This document shows positions 19,624 through 28,898 of a DNA stretch of 64,000 nucleotides, piece after piece. Both the position numbers and the translations under genes were made by a program. The DNA lies in the NCBI RefSeq assembly GCF_011250515.1, contig NZ_JAANOP010000003.1, forward strand, positions 62,001-126,000, given 5' to 3'. This DNA comes from Aquirufa ecclesiirivi. GTDB lineage: Bacteria; Bacteroidota; Bacteroidia; Cytophagales; Spirosomataceae. The stretch's first letter is position 1. Every line of letters starts with the position of its first letter. The notes below the pieces were generated by a model. The model worked only from the letters and a program-made list of their open reading frames with translations. It searched no databases and was not told the DNA's origin.

Positions 19624-20412
19624 TTAAGCGTTTGCTTGCTTGATATAATGTTCCAGTGCACCCGTCATGGAAGGGGCATTGGGCATGGGAGCTTGAATAT
19701 CTAATAATAAACCCGCATCGGTTACAGCCTGAGCCGTAGTTGAACCAAATGCAGCTATTCGTGTGTTATTTTGCTTGAAGTCAGGAAAATTCTCAAACAA
19801 AGAAGTAATACCTGATGGACTAAAAAATGCCAGTACATCATAAAATACCTCTTCTAAATCAGATAAATCAGCCGACACTGTCTCGTACATCACAGCCTCT
19901 GTCAATTGAAAATCATTCGTCCCCATAAAATCTGGCAAATCCTTTTGGCGCTTGTTTGAGCAAGGAAATAAAAATTTCTCGGATTTATGCTTTTTGATAA
20001 TTTCCAACAAATCCAATGCCGTCTTTGTACCTGTAAATACTTTACGCTTACGAATAACAATGTATTTCTGCAAGTAATTTGCTGTTTGTTCCGTGATACA
20101 AAAGTATTTCATATCCGTGGGCACCTCAATTTTTGCTTCCTTACAAATACGGAAGAAATGATCTATGGCATTACGACTAGTAAAAATGATGGCCGTATGC
20201 TCTAAAATATTTATCTTCTGCTTTCGGAAATCTTTGAAGGCTATTCCTCGTACCTCAATGAATGGACGAAAATCCACTTTAACACCATACTTTTTCTCAA
20301 TCTCAAAATAAGGAGACTTGGCATCAGTAGGTGCTGCTTGAGTAACCAATATACTTTTAACTTTTTTTAACCGCTTGATATCCGGGGTAGCAACGTTAGC
20401 TATTTCACTCAT
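19624..20412 (-). CDS. hemD: Uroporphyrinogen-III synthase
   Basis: 262 aa. HemD sequences are poorly conserved, but the two-lobed pattern is present: KSILVTQAAPTDAKSPYFEI at the start, AIIFTSRNAIDHFF (about 74-87), FLFPCSNKRQKDLPDFM, and in the second half DVLAFFSPSGITSLFENF then AAFGSTTAQAV near the end. It closes hydroxymethylbilane to uroporphyrinogen III in heme and cobalamin synthesis. It follows a DUF4271 gene, a pairing often seen in Bacteroidota. Cytoplasmic. Confidence 0.87.
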   Translation of the reverse strand: MSEIANVATPDIKRLKKVKSILVTQAAPTDAKSPYFEIEKKYGVKVDFRPFIEVRGIAFKDFRKQKINILEHTAIIFTSRNAIDHFFRICKEAKIEVPTDMKYFCITEQTANYLQKYIVIRKRKVFTGTKTALDLLEIIKKHKSEKFLFPCSNKRQKDLPDFMGTNDFQLTEAVMYETVSADLSDLEEVFYDVLAFFSPSGITSLFENFPDFKQNNTRIAAFGSTTAQAVTDAGLLLDIQAPMPNAPSMTGALEHYIKQANA

Positions 20413-20503
20413 AAATCAAATTTGTATTAACTCGACAATCTAGAATAGTCAACTTTATGTGGCAAATATACAAAAAAAAATCTTGAAAATCACTCTCTTT
20501 AGT

Positions 20504-21691
20504 CTAGGTGTATTGTGGAAATATCAATTCTCTAATTCCAAACAAAATGACGATTGCCTCAGTAATAATCAAATAGGCATACAGGGATAACCTATTGACT
20601 GATAGAACTTTATTAAAAACTTGTGTAAAATAAATGAAACGAATAAGAAAATAAGCGTTTAAAAAATAGGAAACGATTTCCATATCGATGACATAGGCTG
20701 GACCTTGATAAATGGCATACAACCCAATACCGATGAATACCATGATAAAGAATTGAATATTAGCTTGAATGGATTTGAAGAAATGCAAATTAGCCACCGA
20801 TTTTAGTTTAAATAAGTTGGCAAAAAGTTGAAATAAAAAATACTGTAAAATAAAAATGAAATATGCCAATAAAGTTCGGGAGAAAACAAACCATAAAGAA
20901 GGCATAAGTGTACTATAATTTTCTTCATTTACAAAAAATGCGTCCCCTGAACGGTACGTGATTCCATTATAAAATGCTATTAATGAAATCAAAAAACTTA
21001 ATATAAATAATACATATACATTGGCTAAGGCAAAAGGGCTTTTGACAATGGCATTTTCTTTACTTTCCCAATTGACCCAATCGCTAAAACGAAAATAAAC
21101 TTGAAAATATCGAGGGAATCCAGCAAATAACAAACCCAAAAATGCCAAAAGTGCTAAAAAACTTAAAGTAAAAAAATGGGTGTAAACGGCTGGGGCACGA
21201 TTTAGAAATAATTGTACTTCTCGATTCTGAGCAATTACTTGATCAAACTTTTTTTCAATACGTAGATCTCCTGGCAAACCTTCTAACGTACTACTGTAAA
21301 AGGTAGCTATCACTTGCTCTTTATAGTGTTGTTTAAACAGGCTATCCAATGACATTCTAACAAGTTGCCCCTTTTCTAATTTACGCTGAAAGGCCCCATC
21401 GATAAACAAATGGTAAGTTTCTTTGGGCATAATCGTCAAATAGGCTTGATAATAATCTCGATTATTGAGCTGTATGGATTTGGAATGGTAAGCGTAATGT
21501 TGACTAGGTATATAGGGCAAAAAACTGTTCCAGGAAGATTGATAAACCAACCACTCTTTGGTAAGGGAATGCATAGGCTTCCAAACCGCCGCCTGTGCTG
21601 TTGTAGTCAATAGAAAAGCCCATAAAAAAAATCTGCTCCATCGTAGCACGAATGCGTGGAATGAAGCAGATTTTTTAATAAAAGGAATCAT
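20504..21691 (-). CDS. DUF4271-family multi-pass membrane protein
   Basis: 395 aa with an N-terminal signal/anchor, an extracytoplasmic domain of about 130 residues, then about seven hydrophobic segments (from about 165 to the end). These include FTLSFLALLAFLGLLF, FALANVYVLFILSFLISLI and the C-terminal LYAYLIITEAIVILFGI. This matches DUF4271 proteins, whose function is unknown; they commonly sit next to hemD in this phylum. Here it lies between sucD (11 bp upstream) and hemD (91 bp downstream), all on the minus strand. Confidence 0.75.
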   Translation of the reverse strand: MIPFIKKSASFHAFVLRWSRFFLWAFLLTTTAQAAVWKPMHSLTKEWLVYQSSWNSFLPYIPSQHYAYHSKSIQLNNRDYYQAYLTIMPKETYHLFIDGAFQRKLEKGQLVRMSLDSLFKQHYKEQVIATFYSSTLEGLPGDLRIEKKFDQVIAQNREVQLFLNRAPAVYTHFFTLSFLALLAFLGLLFAGFPRYFQVYFRFSDWVNWESKENAIVKSPFALANVYVLFILSFLISLIAFYNGITYRSGDAFFVNEENYSTLMPSLWFVFSRTLLAYFIFILQYFLFQLFANLFKLKSVANLHFFKSIQANIQFFIMVFIGIGLYAIYQGPAYVIDMEIVSYFLNAYFLIRFIYFTQVFNKVLSVNRLSLYAYLIITEAIVILFGIRELIFPQYT

Positions 21692-21702
21692 CCTTTAGTA
21701 TT

Positions 21703-22581
21703 TTACTTAGCAGACAATGCTTTCAACATGGTTTCGCCAATATCGGCTGGAGAGTACACCACATGTATGCCACATTCTCGCATAATTTTCATTTTAGCTT
21801 CTGCTGTATCGTCAGCGCCACCAATAATGGCACCAGCATGACCCATACGGCGACCTTTAGGAGCAGTTTGACCTGCAATAAAACCAACAACAGGCTTTCT
21901 ATTACCATCTGCTTTGATCCAACGCGCTGCTTCAGCTTCCATTCCACCACCAATTTCTCCAATCATCACAATACCTTCGGTTTCTGGATCGTTCATCAAT
22001 AACTCAACCGCCTCTTTAGTGGTGGTACCAATAATAGGATCTCCTCCAATTCCGATGGCTGTGGTTTGACCTAAACCAGCTTTAGTCAACTGATCTACGG
22101 CTTCATAGGTCAAGGTTCCTGATTTAGAAACGATACCCACTTTACCTTTTTGGAAAATAAAACCAGGCATAATACCTACTTTACATTCTTCAGCCGTCAT
22201 CACACCAGGACAGTTGGGTCCAATTAAACGACACTCCTTAGTAGAAATATATTCCTTCGCTATAATCATGTCTTTAGTTGGAATACCTTCTGTGATACAA
22301 ATAATCACTTTAATTCCAGCATCAGCAGCTTCCATAATGGCATCAGCAGCAAATGCAGGTGGAACAAAAATGATGGATGTATCAGCTCCTGCTTTAGCTA
22401 CAGCTTCTGCTACGGTATTGAAAATAGGACGATCTAAATGCGTTCCTCCTCCTTTACCTGGAGTAACTCCACCGACTACATTGGTTCCATAAGCAATCAT
22501 TTGCTCGGCATGAAAACTTCCTTCCGTACCTGTAAAACCCTGAACTATAATTTTGGAATTTTTATTTACTAAAACACTCAT
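21703..22581 (-). CDS. sucD: Succinate-CoA ligase, alpha subunit
   Basis: A 292-aa TCA-cycle enzyme subunit. The N-terminal CoA-binding Rossmann fold starts [20 protein letters not shown], with [12 protein letters not shown]. The ligase domain contains [19 protein letters not shown], and the phosphorylated histidine is in GHAGAIIGG (about residue 248). The beta subunit is not in this window. A TACCTTTG element 39 bp upstream of the start is a probable promoter. First gene of sucD-DUF4271-hemD. Confidence 0.95.
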   Translation of the reverse strand: MSVLVNKNSKIIVQGFTGTEGSFHAEQMIAYGTNVVGGVTPGKGGGTHLDRPIFNTVAEAVAKAGADTSIIFVPPAFAADAIMEAADAGIKVIICITEGIPTKDMIIAKEYISTKECRLIGPNCPGVMTAEECKVGIMPGFIFQKGKVGIVSKSGTLTYEAVDQLTKAGLGQTTAIGIGGDPIIGTTTKEAVELLMNDPETEGIVMIGEIGGGMEAEAARWIKADGNRKPVVGFIAGQTAPKGRRMGHAGAIIGGADDTAEAKMKIMRECGIHVVYSPADIGETMLKALSAK

Positions 22582-22619
22582 TTTGTCTGGTTTAATTATT
22601 CTAAGGCGAAAAATTTTTC

Positions 22620-22627
22620 CAAAGGTA
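22620..22627 (-). promoter_or_regulatory. -7 element for sucD (TACCTTTG)
   Basis: On the minus strand TACCTTTG matches the Bacteroidota -7 consensus TAnnTTTG, 39 bp from the sucD start. No good TTG -33 element is seen at 17-23 bp spacing, so support is partial. Confidence 0.4.
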
Positions 22628-22724
22628 CAAATTATTGATAAATTAATTTAAAAAGCTTTAAGAGCAAGTAAATAAATATTTCAACAAATTATTTTCCGTA
22701 AATTTAAGCTTCCATTTCAGATAC

Positions 22725-24389
22725 ATGCTTAGGCACTTAGAGGTTCAAAATTATGCGTTGATTGACCAGCTAGATTTACAACTAGCTGAGGGATTGACTG
22801 TGATCACAGGGGAAACTGGTGCTGGAAAATCCATCCTTTTAGGTGCCATATCCTTGTTATTAGGCCAAAGAGCTGATAGTAAAAGCTTGTATGACGACCA
22901 AAAAAAATGTGTCATTGAAGGTTCTTTTTCCATTGCGTCCTATCCTCATTTGAAAGAAATTTTCCAACTAGAAGATATTGATTTTGAAGATCCATGTTTG
23001 ATCCGTCGAGAAATTAACCCTCAAGGTAAGTCGAGAAGTTTTATCAACGACACGCCTGTTACCTTGGAAAGCATGAAGCGAATTGGTCAAGAACTGGTCG
23101 ATATTCACTCTCAGCAAGATAATGGCTGGATGGGGCATCCTGATTTTGCTTTAGAGCTGGTGGATGATTTTGCACAAAATCAAGTGATAAAATTATCCTA
23201 CGAAAAAGCATTTAAAGCATTTCAACTAGCTTCACAGCATCAAGAGCAATTGGCTCAAAAATCCAAACTAGGTAATCAAGCCCTTGATTTTCTACAATTT
23301 CAATGGGAAGAATTGGATAAAGCTCAATTAGAAATTGGAGAATATGAGCTACTCAGTGAGCAATTGCAAAAATTGCAAAATTCAGAACAGATTCTGGAAA
23401 AACTAGCTCAACTCGCCAATTACTTAAGTGTAAGGGAATCCTCGGCTATGGAACAAATTGGTCAAGCTAGGCAATTAAGTCAGAGTTTGTCCAAGTGGGG
23501 CCAATCATTCGACCAATGGAATCAACGAATCCAATCGCTTTGGATTGAGTTAAAAGACCTTTCTGCCGAGGTAGAAAATGAGGCTGAATCCTTTCAGTCG
23601 GATCCCTTGGAATTAGAAAAATGTCAAAAAAGGCTCGATCTTTTGAACCGTCTGCTTCAAAAATATCAATCGAAAGATTTGACTAGCTTAATTGCTTTGA
23701 GAGATCAATTCTCCGCGGAATTAGCACAATATGAAAATGTAGACCTAGCATTAGAAGAAGCCAATAAGGCTCTTATTGAGGCCGAGGGTAAAGCACTAGA
23801 AAAAGCATTGGAATTACATCAAAGTCGCATTAACTCATTGGATGCCATTGAGAAAACATTGCTTCAATCTTTACATCAATTAGGAATGCCCAATGCCCAA
23901 TTAGCTTGGGATATTCAACCTACAAAATTGACCAAAACGGGGCAGGATAAAATCCAACTGCTTTTCTCAGCGAACAAGGGTTTGGCACCTAAACCCTTTA
24001 AACAAATAGCCTCGGGTGGAGAATTAAGTCGATTGATGCTTTCCATCAAGCATTTATTAGCACAAAAAAGAGCGCTACCTACTTTGATTTTAGATGAAAT
24101 TGATACGGGTGTTTCTGGTGAAATTGCCATTAAAATGGGTCAAATGTTAACTCAAATGAGTCAAAAACACCAATTGATTGCCATCACTCATTTACCACAG
24201 ATAGCCCTAACTGGCCAAACTCATTGGTTTGTATATAAAAATCATGAAGGAGAGAAAACGGTATCTAGCATTAAAACGCTAGTAGGAGAAGAAAGAATTG
24301 ATGAAATTGCTAAAATGATTGGTGGACAAACAGGCTATGTAGATTTAAAAGAGAATGTCCGCAAGCTGATGAAGAATAATCCATCGTAG
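22725..24389 (+). CDS. recN: DNA repair protein RecN
   Basis: A 554-aa SMC-like ATPase. The N-terminal Walker A is TGETGAGKS (28-36) after LRHLEVQNYALIDQLDLQL. A long coiled-coil middle region (about 150-390) follows, then the ABC signature ASGGELSRLML and Walker B TLILDEIDTGVSGE. RecN acts early in double-strand break repair. Length and order match the family. A small lipoprotein gene follows 8 bp later, which suggests shared transcription. Confidence 0.95.
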   Translation: MLRHLEVQNYALIDQLDLQLAEGLTVITGETGAGKSILLGAISLLLGQRADSKSLYDDQKKCVIEGSFSIASYPHLKEIFQLEDIDFEDPCLIRREINPQGKSRSFINDTPVTLESMKRIGQELVDIHSQQDNGWMGHPDFALELVDDFAQNQVIKLSYEKAFKAFQLASQHQEQLAQKSKLGNQALDFLQFQWEELDKAQLEIGEYELLSEQLQKLQNSEQILEKLAQLANYLSVRESSAMEQIGQARQLSQSLSKWGQSFDQWNQRIQSLWIELKDLSAEVENEAESFQSDPLELEKCQKRLDLLNRLLQKYQSKDLTSLIALRDQFSAELAQYENVDLALEEANKALIEAEGKALEKALELHQSRINSLDAIEKTLLQSLHQLGMPNAQLAWDIQPTKLTKTGQDKIQLLFSANKGLAPKPFKQIASGGELSRLMLSIKHLLAQKRALPTLILDEIDTGVSGEIAIKMGQMLTQMSQKHQLIAITHLPQIALTGQTHWFVYKNHEGEKTVSSIKTLVGEERIDEIAKMIGGQTGYVDLKENVRKLMKNNPS

Positions 24390-24397
24390 AAAAAAAT

Positions 24398-24787
24398 ATG
24401 AAAACAATATTCCATTTAATTGTAATCACTGTTGTTCTGACATCATGTAATCAGTCGGAAGAAACCGCAGTGAAAGAACTAAATGATTCTGTCATGACGC
24501 TACATGATGAATTAATGCCTAAGACCGAACAAATCATTCAATTAAAAACGAGTTTGGATAGTTTGAATAAAGGTCCCGATTCTGTCCATGTTAAAAAGTT
24601 GATTCAATCGCTGGATAAGGCGGATAGTGAAATGATGCAATGGATGCATCAGTTTTCCATAGATTCTCTGTCTACTATGGATTTCAAAGCGAAGCTCATG
24701 TACTTACATGAGCAATTGAATAAATTAAAAACCGTAGAAACATTAACAGACTCCACCCTAAATGCCGCCAATCAATATAAAAAATAA
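24398..24787 (+). CDS. Small putative lipoprotein, coiled-coil
   Basis: 129 aa. MKTIFHLIVITVVLTSC is a lipoprotein signal (Cys17). The rest is acidic and helical, with Leu/Met-rich heptad-like spacing and repeated KxSLDSLNK-type segments. I do not recognise the family. Its 3' end overlaps the SCO gene by 26 bp, so it is translationally linked to the SCO/cytochrome c pair; a role in copper or respiratory maturation is only inference from that linkage. Confidence 0.65.
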   Translation: MKTIFHLIVITVVLTSCNQSEETAVKELNDSVMTLHDELMPKTEQIIQLKTSLDSLNKGPDSVHVKKLIQSLDKADSEMMQWMHQFSIDSLSTMDFKAKLMYLHEQLNKLKTVETLTDSTLNAANQYKK

Positions 24788-25400
24788 GTTGGGAGGACTA
24801 TTTTTCTTTTCCATCCTTCTATTTACTGCTTGTCAAGAAAAAAAAACATTACCCATACTAGGGCATAAGGATACTGTAGTAAAACAAGGAAAAATAGATA
24901 CCATTTATCACCAAATTCCATCCTTTCAATTTTTAAATCAGGATTCAACTTGGGTAAGTGACAAAAACTTCGAAGGGAAGATTTATATAGCTGATTTTTT
25001 CTTTACCTCATGCCCTACCATTTGTCCAAAAATGAAAACGCAGATGTTGCGTTTGTACGAACGATATGCCAATGAAAACCAAATTGCTTTATTGTCGTTT
25101 AGTATAGATCCAGACTTTGACCGTCCGCATGTGTTGAATGCTTACGCAACTAGATTACAAGTCAAAGCACCTAAATGGAATTTGGTCACTGGAGAAAAGT
25201 CCAAAATCTATGAATTAGGACAAAAAAGTTTCATGGTCACAGCACAAGAAGACAAAAATGAAGCAGGTGGATTTGTACATAGTGGGGCTTTCATTTTAGT
25301 GGATAAGCAGCGACATGTGAGAGGGATATATGATGGAACAAAGGAACAAGAGGTCAATCATTTAATGGAAGACATTGAACTATTATTGAAAGAAAAATAA
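24762..25400 (+). CDS. SCO1/SenC-family copper chaperone lipoprotein
   Basis: 212 aa with a lipoprotein signal (FFFSILLFTAC, Cys24) and a thioredoxin fold. The copper motif FTSCPTICPKM has Cys84 and Cys88, and the distal histidine is in FVHSGAF (about His174). SCO proteins deliver copper to the CuA site of cytochrome oxidase or act as thiol reductases. It starts inside the preceding gene and its stop abuts the ATG of the cytochrome c gene. An alternative TTG start at 24789 would avoid the overlap. Confidence 0.9.
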   Translation: MPPINIKNKLGGLFFFSILLFTACQEKKTLPILGHKDTVVKQGKIDTIYHQIPSFQFLNQDSTWVSDKNFEGKIYIADFFFTSCPTICPKMKTQMLRLYERYANENQIALLSFSIDPDFDRPHVLNAYATRLQVKAPKWNLVTGEKSKIYELGQKSFMVTAQEDKNEAGGFVHSGAFILVDKQRHVRGIYDGTKEQEVNHLMEDIELLLKEK

Positions 25401-25832
25401 ATGAGAATTAAGCAAGCATTTTGGGGCCTAATCGCTGCTAGTATACTACTAGTTATTCACTCCTCCTGTCAAAGCAAAGAAGAAATTTTCAGGCAGCAAT
25501 ATGTGGTGGAAGGAATGATGCAATATGAGAAACACTGTGAAAATTGCCATCAGAAGGATGGTTCGGGATTAAAAGATTTGTATCCACCATTAGCTAAAAC
25601 AGACCTTTGGAAAAGACTTAATGCGAGTCAAATTGCTTGCATCATCAAAAATGGTCAAAAAGAGGCAATTTTAGTGAATCAAAAATCATATCAAAATTAC
25701 ATGCCAGGAAACAGTAAATTAGAAGCACTGGATGTAGCTGAAATTGTGACTTATCTGCGAGATAAATGGGGTAATGACCCTCGGATTTTTTCCTTAGATA
25801 GTGCTCGATTGGCTTTAAAGAACTGTAATTAG
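25401..25832 (+). CDS. Lipoprotein c-type cytochrome
   Basis: 143 aa. The signal peptide ends in a lipobox-like HSSC (Cys23). One heme site is present, HCENCH (Cys46, Cys49, His50), with a likely axial methionine at NYMPGNS (Met101). The fold is that of a small class I cytochrome c used as an electron carrier. It follows the SCO gene directly, fitting a copper-oxidase or other respiratory context. Its stop codon overlaps that of convergent lptC by 4 bp. Confidence 0.88.
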   Translation: MRIKQAFWGLIAASILLVIHSSCQSKEEIFRQQYVVEGMMQYEKHCENCHQKDGSGLKDLYPPLAKTDLWKRLNASQIACIIKNGQKEAILVNQKSYQNYMPGNSKLEALDVAEIVTYLRDKWGNDPRIFSLDSARLALKNCN

Positions 25833-26374
25833 TTGGTCGGTAAGCTCTCCACTGTCAAGACAGAATTAGTTACATGACGTAATGAATAATGGGTAAAATC
25901 TTGAGCAGCGTCCATTCCGACACCGTAAATGATTTCTTTCTTGGTACGAATTTGAACTGGCTTATCGGTGAATACTCGCTTTTCCTCGGGCAACCAAGTA
26001 AATTCCTCAGTCTTTAATGTTTCTGCTTGTTGAACATTAAAAATCACCACATTACCCATCATTTTATACGAATTCTTTTGTCTAAAAAAATGAGCGGAAT
26101 CTCCCCTAACTTGAGAAGTCACATTTCCCATTTTATCGTAAAACCATAGTTTCACTTCTTTAGGGTATACTCGATCTTCAGAATATAGGGTAATTTGGGA
26201 AGGTGTGACCATTCGAACTACGGTTCTTGCCGAGTCAGAATAAACCATGTCAATATCTGTTAATTCAGATTTTGGGCCCACATAAATCAGATTTTTAGCC
26301 GTTTTTTCTTCTCGACAAGCCAGAGAGACAATGGACAAAACAAGCAGCAAAAAGAGATTTCTCAAATCGCGCAT
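25829..26374 (-). CDS. lptC: LPS export protein LptC
   Basis: 181 aa. MRDLRNLFLLLVLSIVSLAC is a lipoprotein-type signal (Cys20). The body has the LptC beta-jellyroll pattern (MVYSDSARTVVRMVTPSQITLY, YPKEVKLWFYDKMGNVTSQVRGDSA, GNVVIFNVQQAETLKTEEFTW, VFTDKPVQIRTKKEIIYGVGMDA). LptC passes LPS from the LptBFG extractor to LptA. The ATG at 26374 is preferred, 8 bp after the stop of the upstream barrel gene, which implies co-expression. Confidence 0.87.
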   Translation of the reverse strand: MRDLRNLFLLLVLSIVSLACREEKTAKNLIYVGPKSELTDIDMVYSDSARTVVRMVTPSQITLYSEDRVYPKEVKLWFYDKMGNVTSQVRGDSAHFFRQKNSYKMMGNVVIFNVQQAETLKTEEFTWLPEEKRVFTDKPVQIRTKKEIIYGVGMDAAQDFTHYSLRHVTNSVLTVESLPTN

Positions 26375-26382
26375 GGCAGGTG

Positions 26383-27702
26383 TTAGTTGAGTTTCACCTT
26401 TTGGAACCAAAGATCACTAAGCGTTAAACCAATGGTAATACGTTGGTATTGTTCTTCCAAACCATTATCAGCCAAAACGCCTCGTTTCCCAATTTGGTAG
26501 GCAATATTCAAGAAAGAAAGATTTCTTAATGGCAAAGCAACACCTAGACTGAAATATTTATCAACGGCATATTTGCTATTACCTAAGTAATCATAGGGCG
26601 TCGTGGAATAACTGAAACCGGCACGATAGGTCGCTCTTTTAAAATAGTTGGAGATTGCTTCAAAATCAGGCGTATACTCTCCGCCTATTGACCAGCGAGA
26701 ACTAACCGGTAGCTTGGTAGACCGCCCTAAATTATTATCCACTTTGGTCCAATCCGTTCTGGAATAATCTATTCCGATCATCCAGTTAGCTAATTTTTCT
26801 AAGCTAACTCCAAAATGCTGTGTGACAGGGAGGTTTTGAGTAAACGGAGTTGACTTATTTAAGGTATCTGCATTGATGGCCGTAATTCCAGAGAGATCCA
26901 TGATAGCAAAGCGCTTCAATTGTTTTGAACTTAGTGTAGAACTAAGGTCAAAGGATGTTCCAAAATTGACATAAAGGTCATTTTTCAATTGTTTGCGATA
27001 GGCCAAACCACCTCTAAAAAGGAAATCAGAATAATCAATTCTATTTTCTAATTGGATTTTATAGTACTGACCATCGGATAAATTCTGGGTAGACACATTA
27101 CGATTTACCGTTCCAAATAAATAATCAATTCCGAACCCTAGGTAAAACTCTTTACCAATTCTTACACCATTATTAATCGACAACTTAGTTACTCCACCTT
27201 TACCATCATAACTGTAAATCAAGCTATCTACTCCCAACAGGTTCAAACGGCGAAATGAACGAGTAGCATATTCCACGGATGAGTGAGGACGGATTCCTAT
27301 AGAGGCAGTCCAGCGGCTCGTAATAGGTAAAGTTAAATTAAGGGAATGATAATTTCCTCCAAAGATTTGTTGGCGTTGACGCGAATCTTGTAATTCTTTT
27401 AGTTCTGTTTTGGCACCAACTTCAAAAACCGTATATCTATTTCTTGCTAATAGAGCTGGGTTAATCATATTGGCATATATTCCATTGGAATTGGATACAC
27501 CTAAACCACCCATCATGGCATTACTTGGGCTTCCTCCCTCATCTAGTTCACCCATTCCAATGTAAGATAGTGGTGAATTTAATATGGTTTGGCCGGAAGT
27601 TTCAAAGGAAAAAACGGCACTAATAAATAAGCTAAGTGCTAGAAACAAGACGCGGCTTGTTTTTAATTTAGTATTTTGGATAATCAAAGGACGAAGAATC
27701 AT
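26383..27702 (-). CDS. Outer-membrane beta-barrel protein (FadL/OmpP1-like)
   Basis: About 439 aa from the ATG at 27702; an ATG at 27717 is also possible. After a signal peptide (VLFLALSLFISAVFSFETSGQ) comes SPLSYIGMGELDEGGSPSNAMMGGLGVSNSNGIYANMINPALL. This is the N-terminal pattern of FadL/OmpP1-like barrels in Bacteroidota, followed by alternating strands. The likely role is an outer-membrane channel or structural protein. Tight linkage to lptC (8 bp) suggests an envelope function. Substrate unknown. Confidence 0.75.
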   Translation of the reverse strand: MILRPLIIQNTKLKTSRVLFLALSLFISAVFSFETSGQTILNSPLSYIGMGELDEGGSPSNAMMGGLGVSNSNGIYANMINPALLARNRYTVFEVGAKTELKELQDSRQRQQIFGGNYHSLNLTLPITSRWTASIGIRPHSSVEYATRSFRRLNLLGVDSLIYSYDGKGGVTKLSINNGVRIGKEFYLGFGIDYLFGTVNRNVSTQNLSDGQYYKIQLENRIDYSDFLFRGGLAYRKQLKNDLYVNFGTSFDLSSTLSSKQLKRFAIMDLSGITAINADTLNKSTPFTQNLPVTQHFGVSLEKLANWMIGIDYSRTDWTKVDNNLGRSTKLPVSSRWSIGGEYTPDFEAISNYFKRATYRAGFSYSTTPYDYLGNSKYAVDKYFSLGVALPLRNLSFLNIAYQIGKRGVLADNGLEEQYQRITIGLTLSDLWFQKVKLN

Positions 27703-27809
27703 AAAATAATTTACCATACAGCTTAGCCTGTAAGTCTGCAAAGGTCGTACTTTTTTTTCACATTCGACTAAGTTATTCTCTATATTTGGGGTCAAAATTG
27801 ATAATTCAG

Positions 27810-28898
27810 ATGAGAGAAGCATTGGCTAATTGGTATTTATTGGAAAATTCGGCGGAGGACATATTATTTTTTATTGGAATATTGATTGTTGGCTTAATCA
27901 TGAGAAGGTTCTTTTCCAATTCCTTTTCCAAAATCATTTTTCGTTTTTTGCCAAATCAATTTATTCAGGTTCAAGATTGTATACAGTTGTTGAGAAAGCC
28001 CGTAGAGCTTTTGTTGTTCTGGATCTTTTTGTACTTCAGTGTTCAATATTTGCATGTTCCTAGTGCTTGGAATTTTAATCCTGTTGAAAAATTTGGTTTA
28101 TTGTATTTATTACAAAAAGCATTTGAAACTGCTGTTATCATCACCTTTACCTGGTTGGTAGTTCGGTTGTTAAAGGTGATTATTTTAATAGCCCAACAAA
28201 AATGGCAAGGAGTAGAACAAAAGTCAAAACAACAATTCATTCCATTCCTGAACGATTTAGGTATGGTGTTTATTATGGCTGGTTCTGGATTTGTCTTATT
28301 GGGTCGTGTGTTTCAAGTAGATGTAATGGCCCTCATTACTGGATTAGGATTAGGAGGTTTGGCTTTGGCATTGGCGGCAAGAGAAACCTTAGAAAATTTA
28401 TTTGCTTCGTTCACCATTTTTTTGGATTTACCTTTTGTGGTCGGAGATAGTATTCAGGTTGGCAGTATTTCTGGTGATGTTGAAAAAATTGGCTTTAGAA
28501 GTACTAGATTGAGAGCTTTGGATGGAAATTTGATCATGATTCCTAACCGATTATTGACGTCACAGTCCTTGGAAAATATGAGTGAGCGAAACTTCCGTAG
28601 GGCGAAATATACCTTGTCATGCTCTCTACAGAGTAAACCTGACCAAATCCAAATGGTATTACCTCAAATAGAACAACTCATATTGGCAGAACCTCTATGT
28701 AAGAAAAAAGCCCCCAAAATTATATTTGAGGGCTTTGGTACTTATTCGTTGGATATCTCGGTTACATTTTTTGTTCAAACGAGTGATTATGGCAAATTCC
28801 AACACGTCAAACAAGAAATCAATTTGGCTATTTTAACCTGTTTACATGAAGCGGGAATCAGCTTAGTTAGCAGTGCCACAGCACCTAATATGAACTAG
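27810..28898 (+). CDS. MscS-family mechanosensitive ion channel
   Basis: About 362 aa from the ATG at 27810. It has hydrophobic segments at the N-terminus, then the MscS pore helix and beta domain: [20 protein letters not shown] (TM3, Gly/Ala pattern), [38 protein letters not shown] and MIPNRLL. These channels release solutes on osmotic downshock. The C-terminal vestibule domain is complete. The gene ends overlapping the convergent leuA stop by 4 bp. Confidence 0.9.
   Translation: MREALANWYLLENSAEDILFFIGILIVGLIMRRFFSNSFSKIIFRFLPNQFIQVQDCIQLLRKPVELLLFWIFLYFSVQYLHVPSAWNFNPVEKFGLLYLLQKAFETAVIITFTWLVVRLLKVIILIAQQKWQGVEQKSKQQFIPFLNDLGMVFIMAGSGFVLLGRVFQVDVMALITGLGLGGLALALAARETLENLFASFTIFLDLPFVVGDSIQVGSISGDVEKIGFRSTRLRALDGNLIMIPNRLLTSQSLENMSERNFRRAKYTLSCSLQSKPDQIQMVLPQIEQLILAEPLCKKKAPKIIFEGFGTYSLDISVTFFVQTSDYGKFQHVKQEINLAILTCLHEAGISLVSSATAPNMN

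Noticed and set aside
28708-28736. Hairpin AAAGCCC/GGGCTTT as a terminator
   Set aside because: It lies inside the mscS coding region, with no T-run, and the reading frame continues intact through it.
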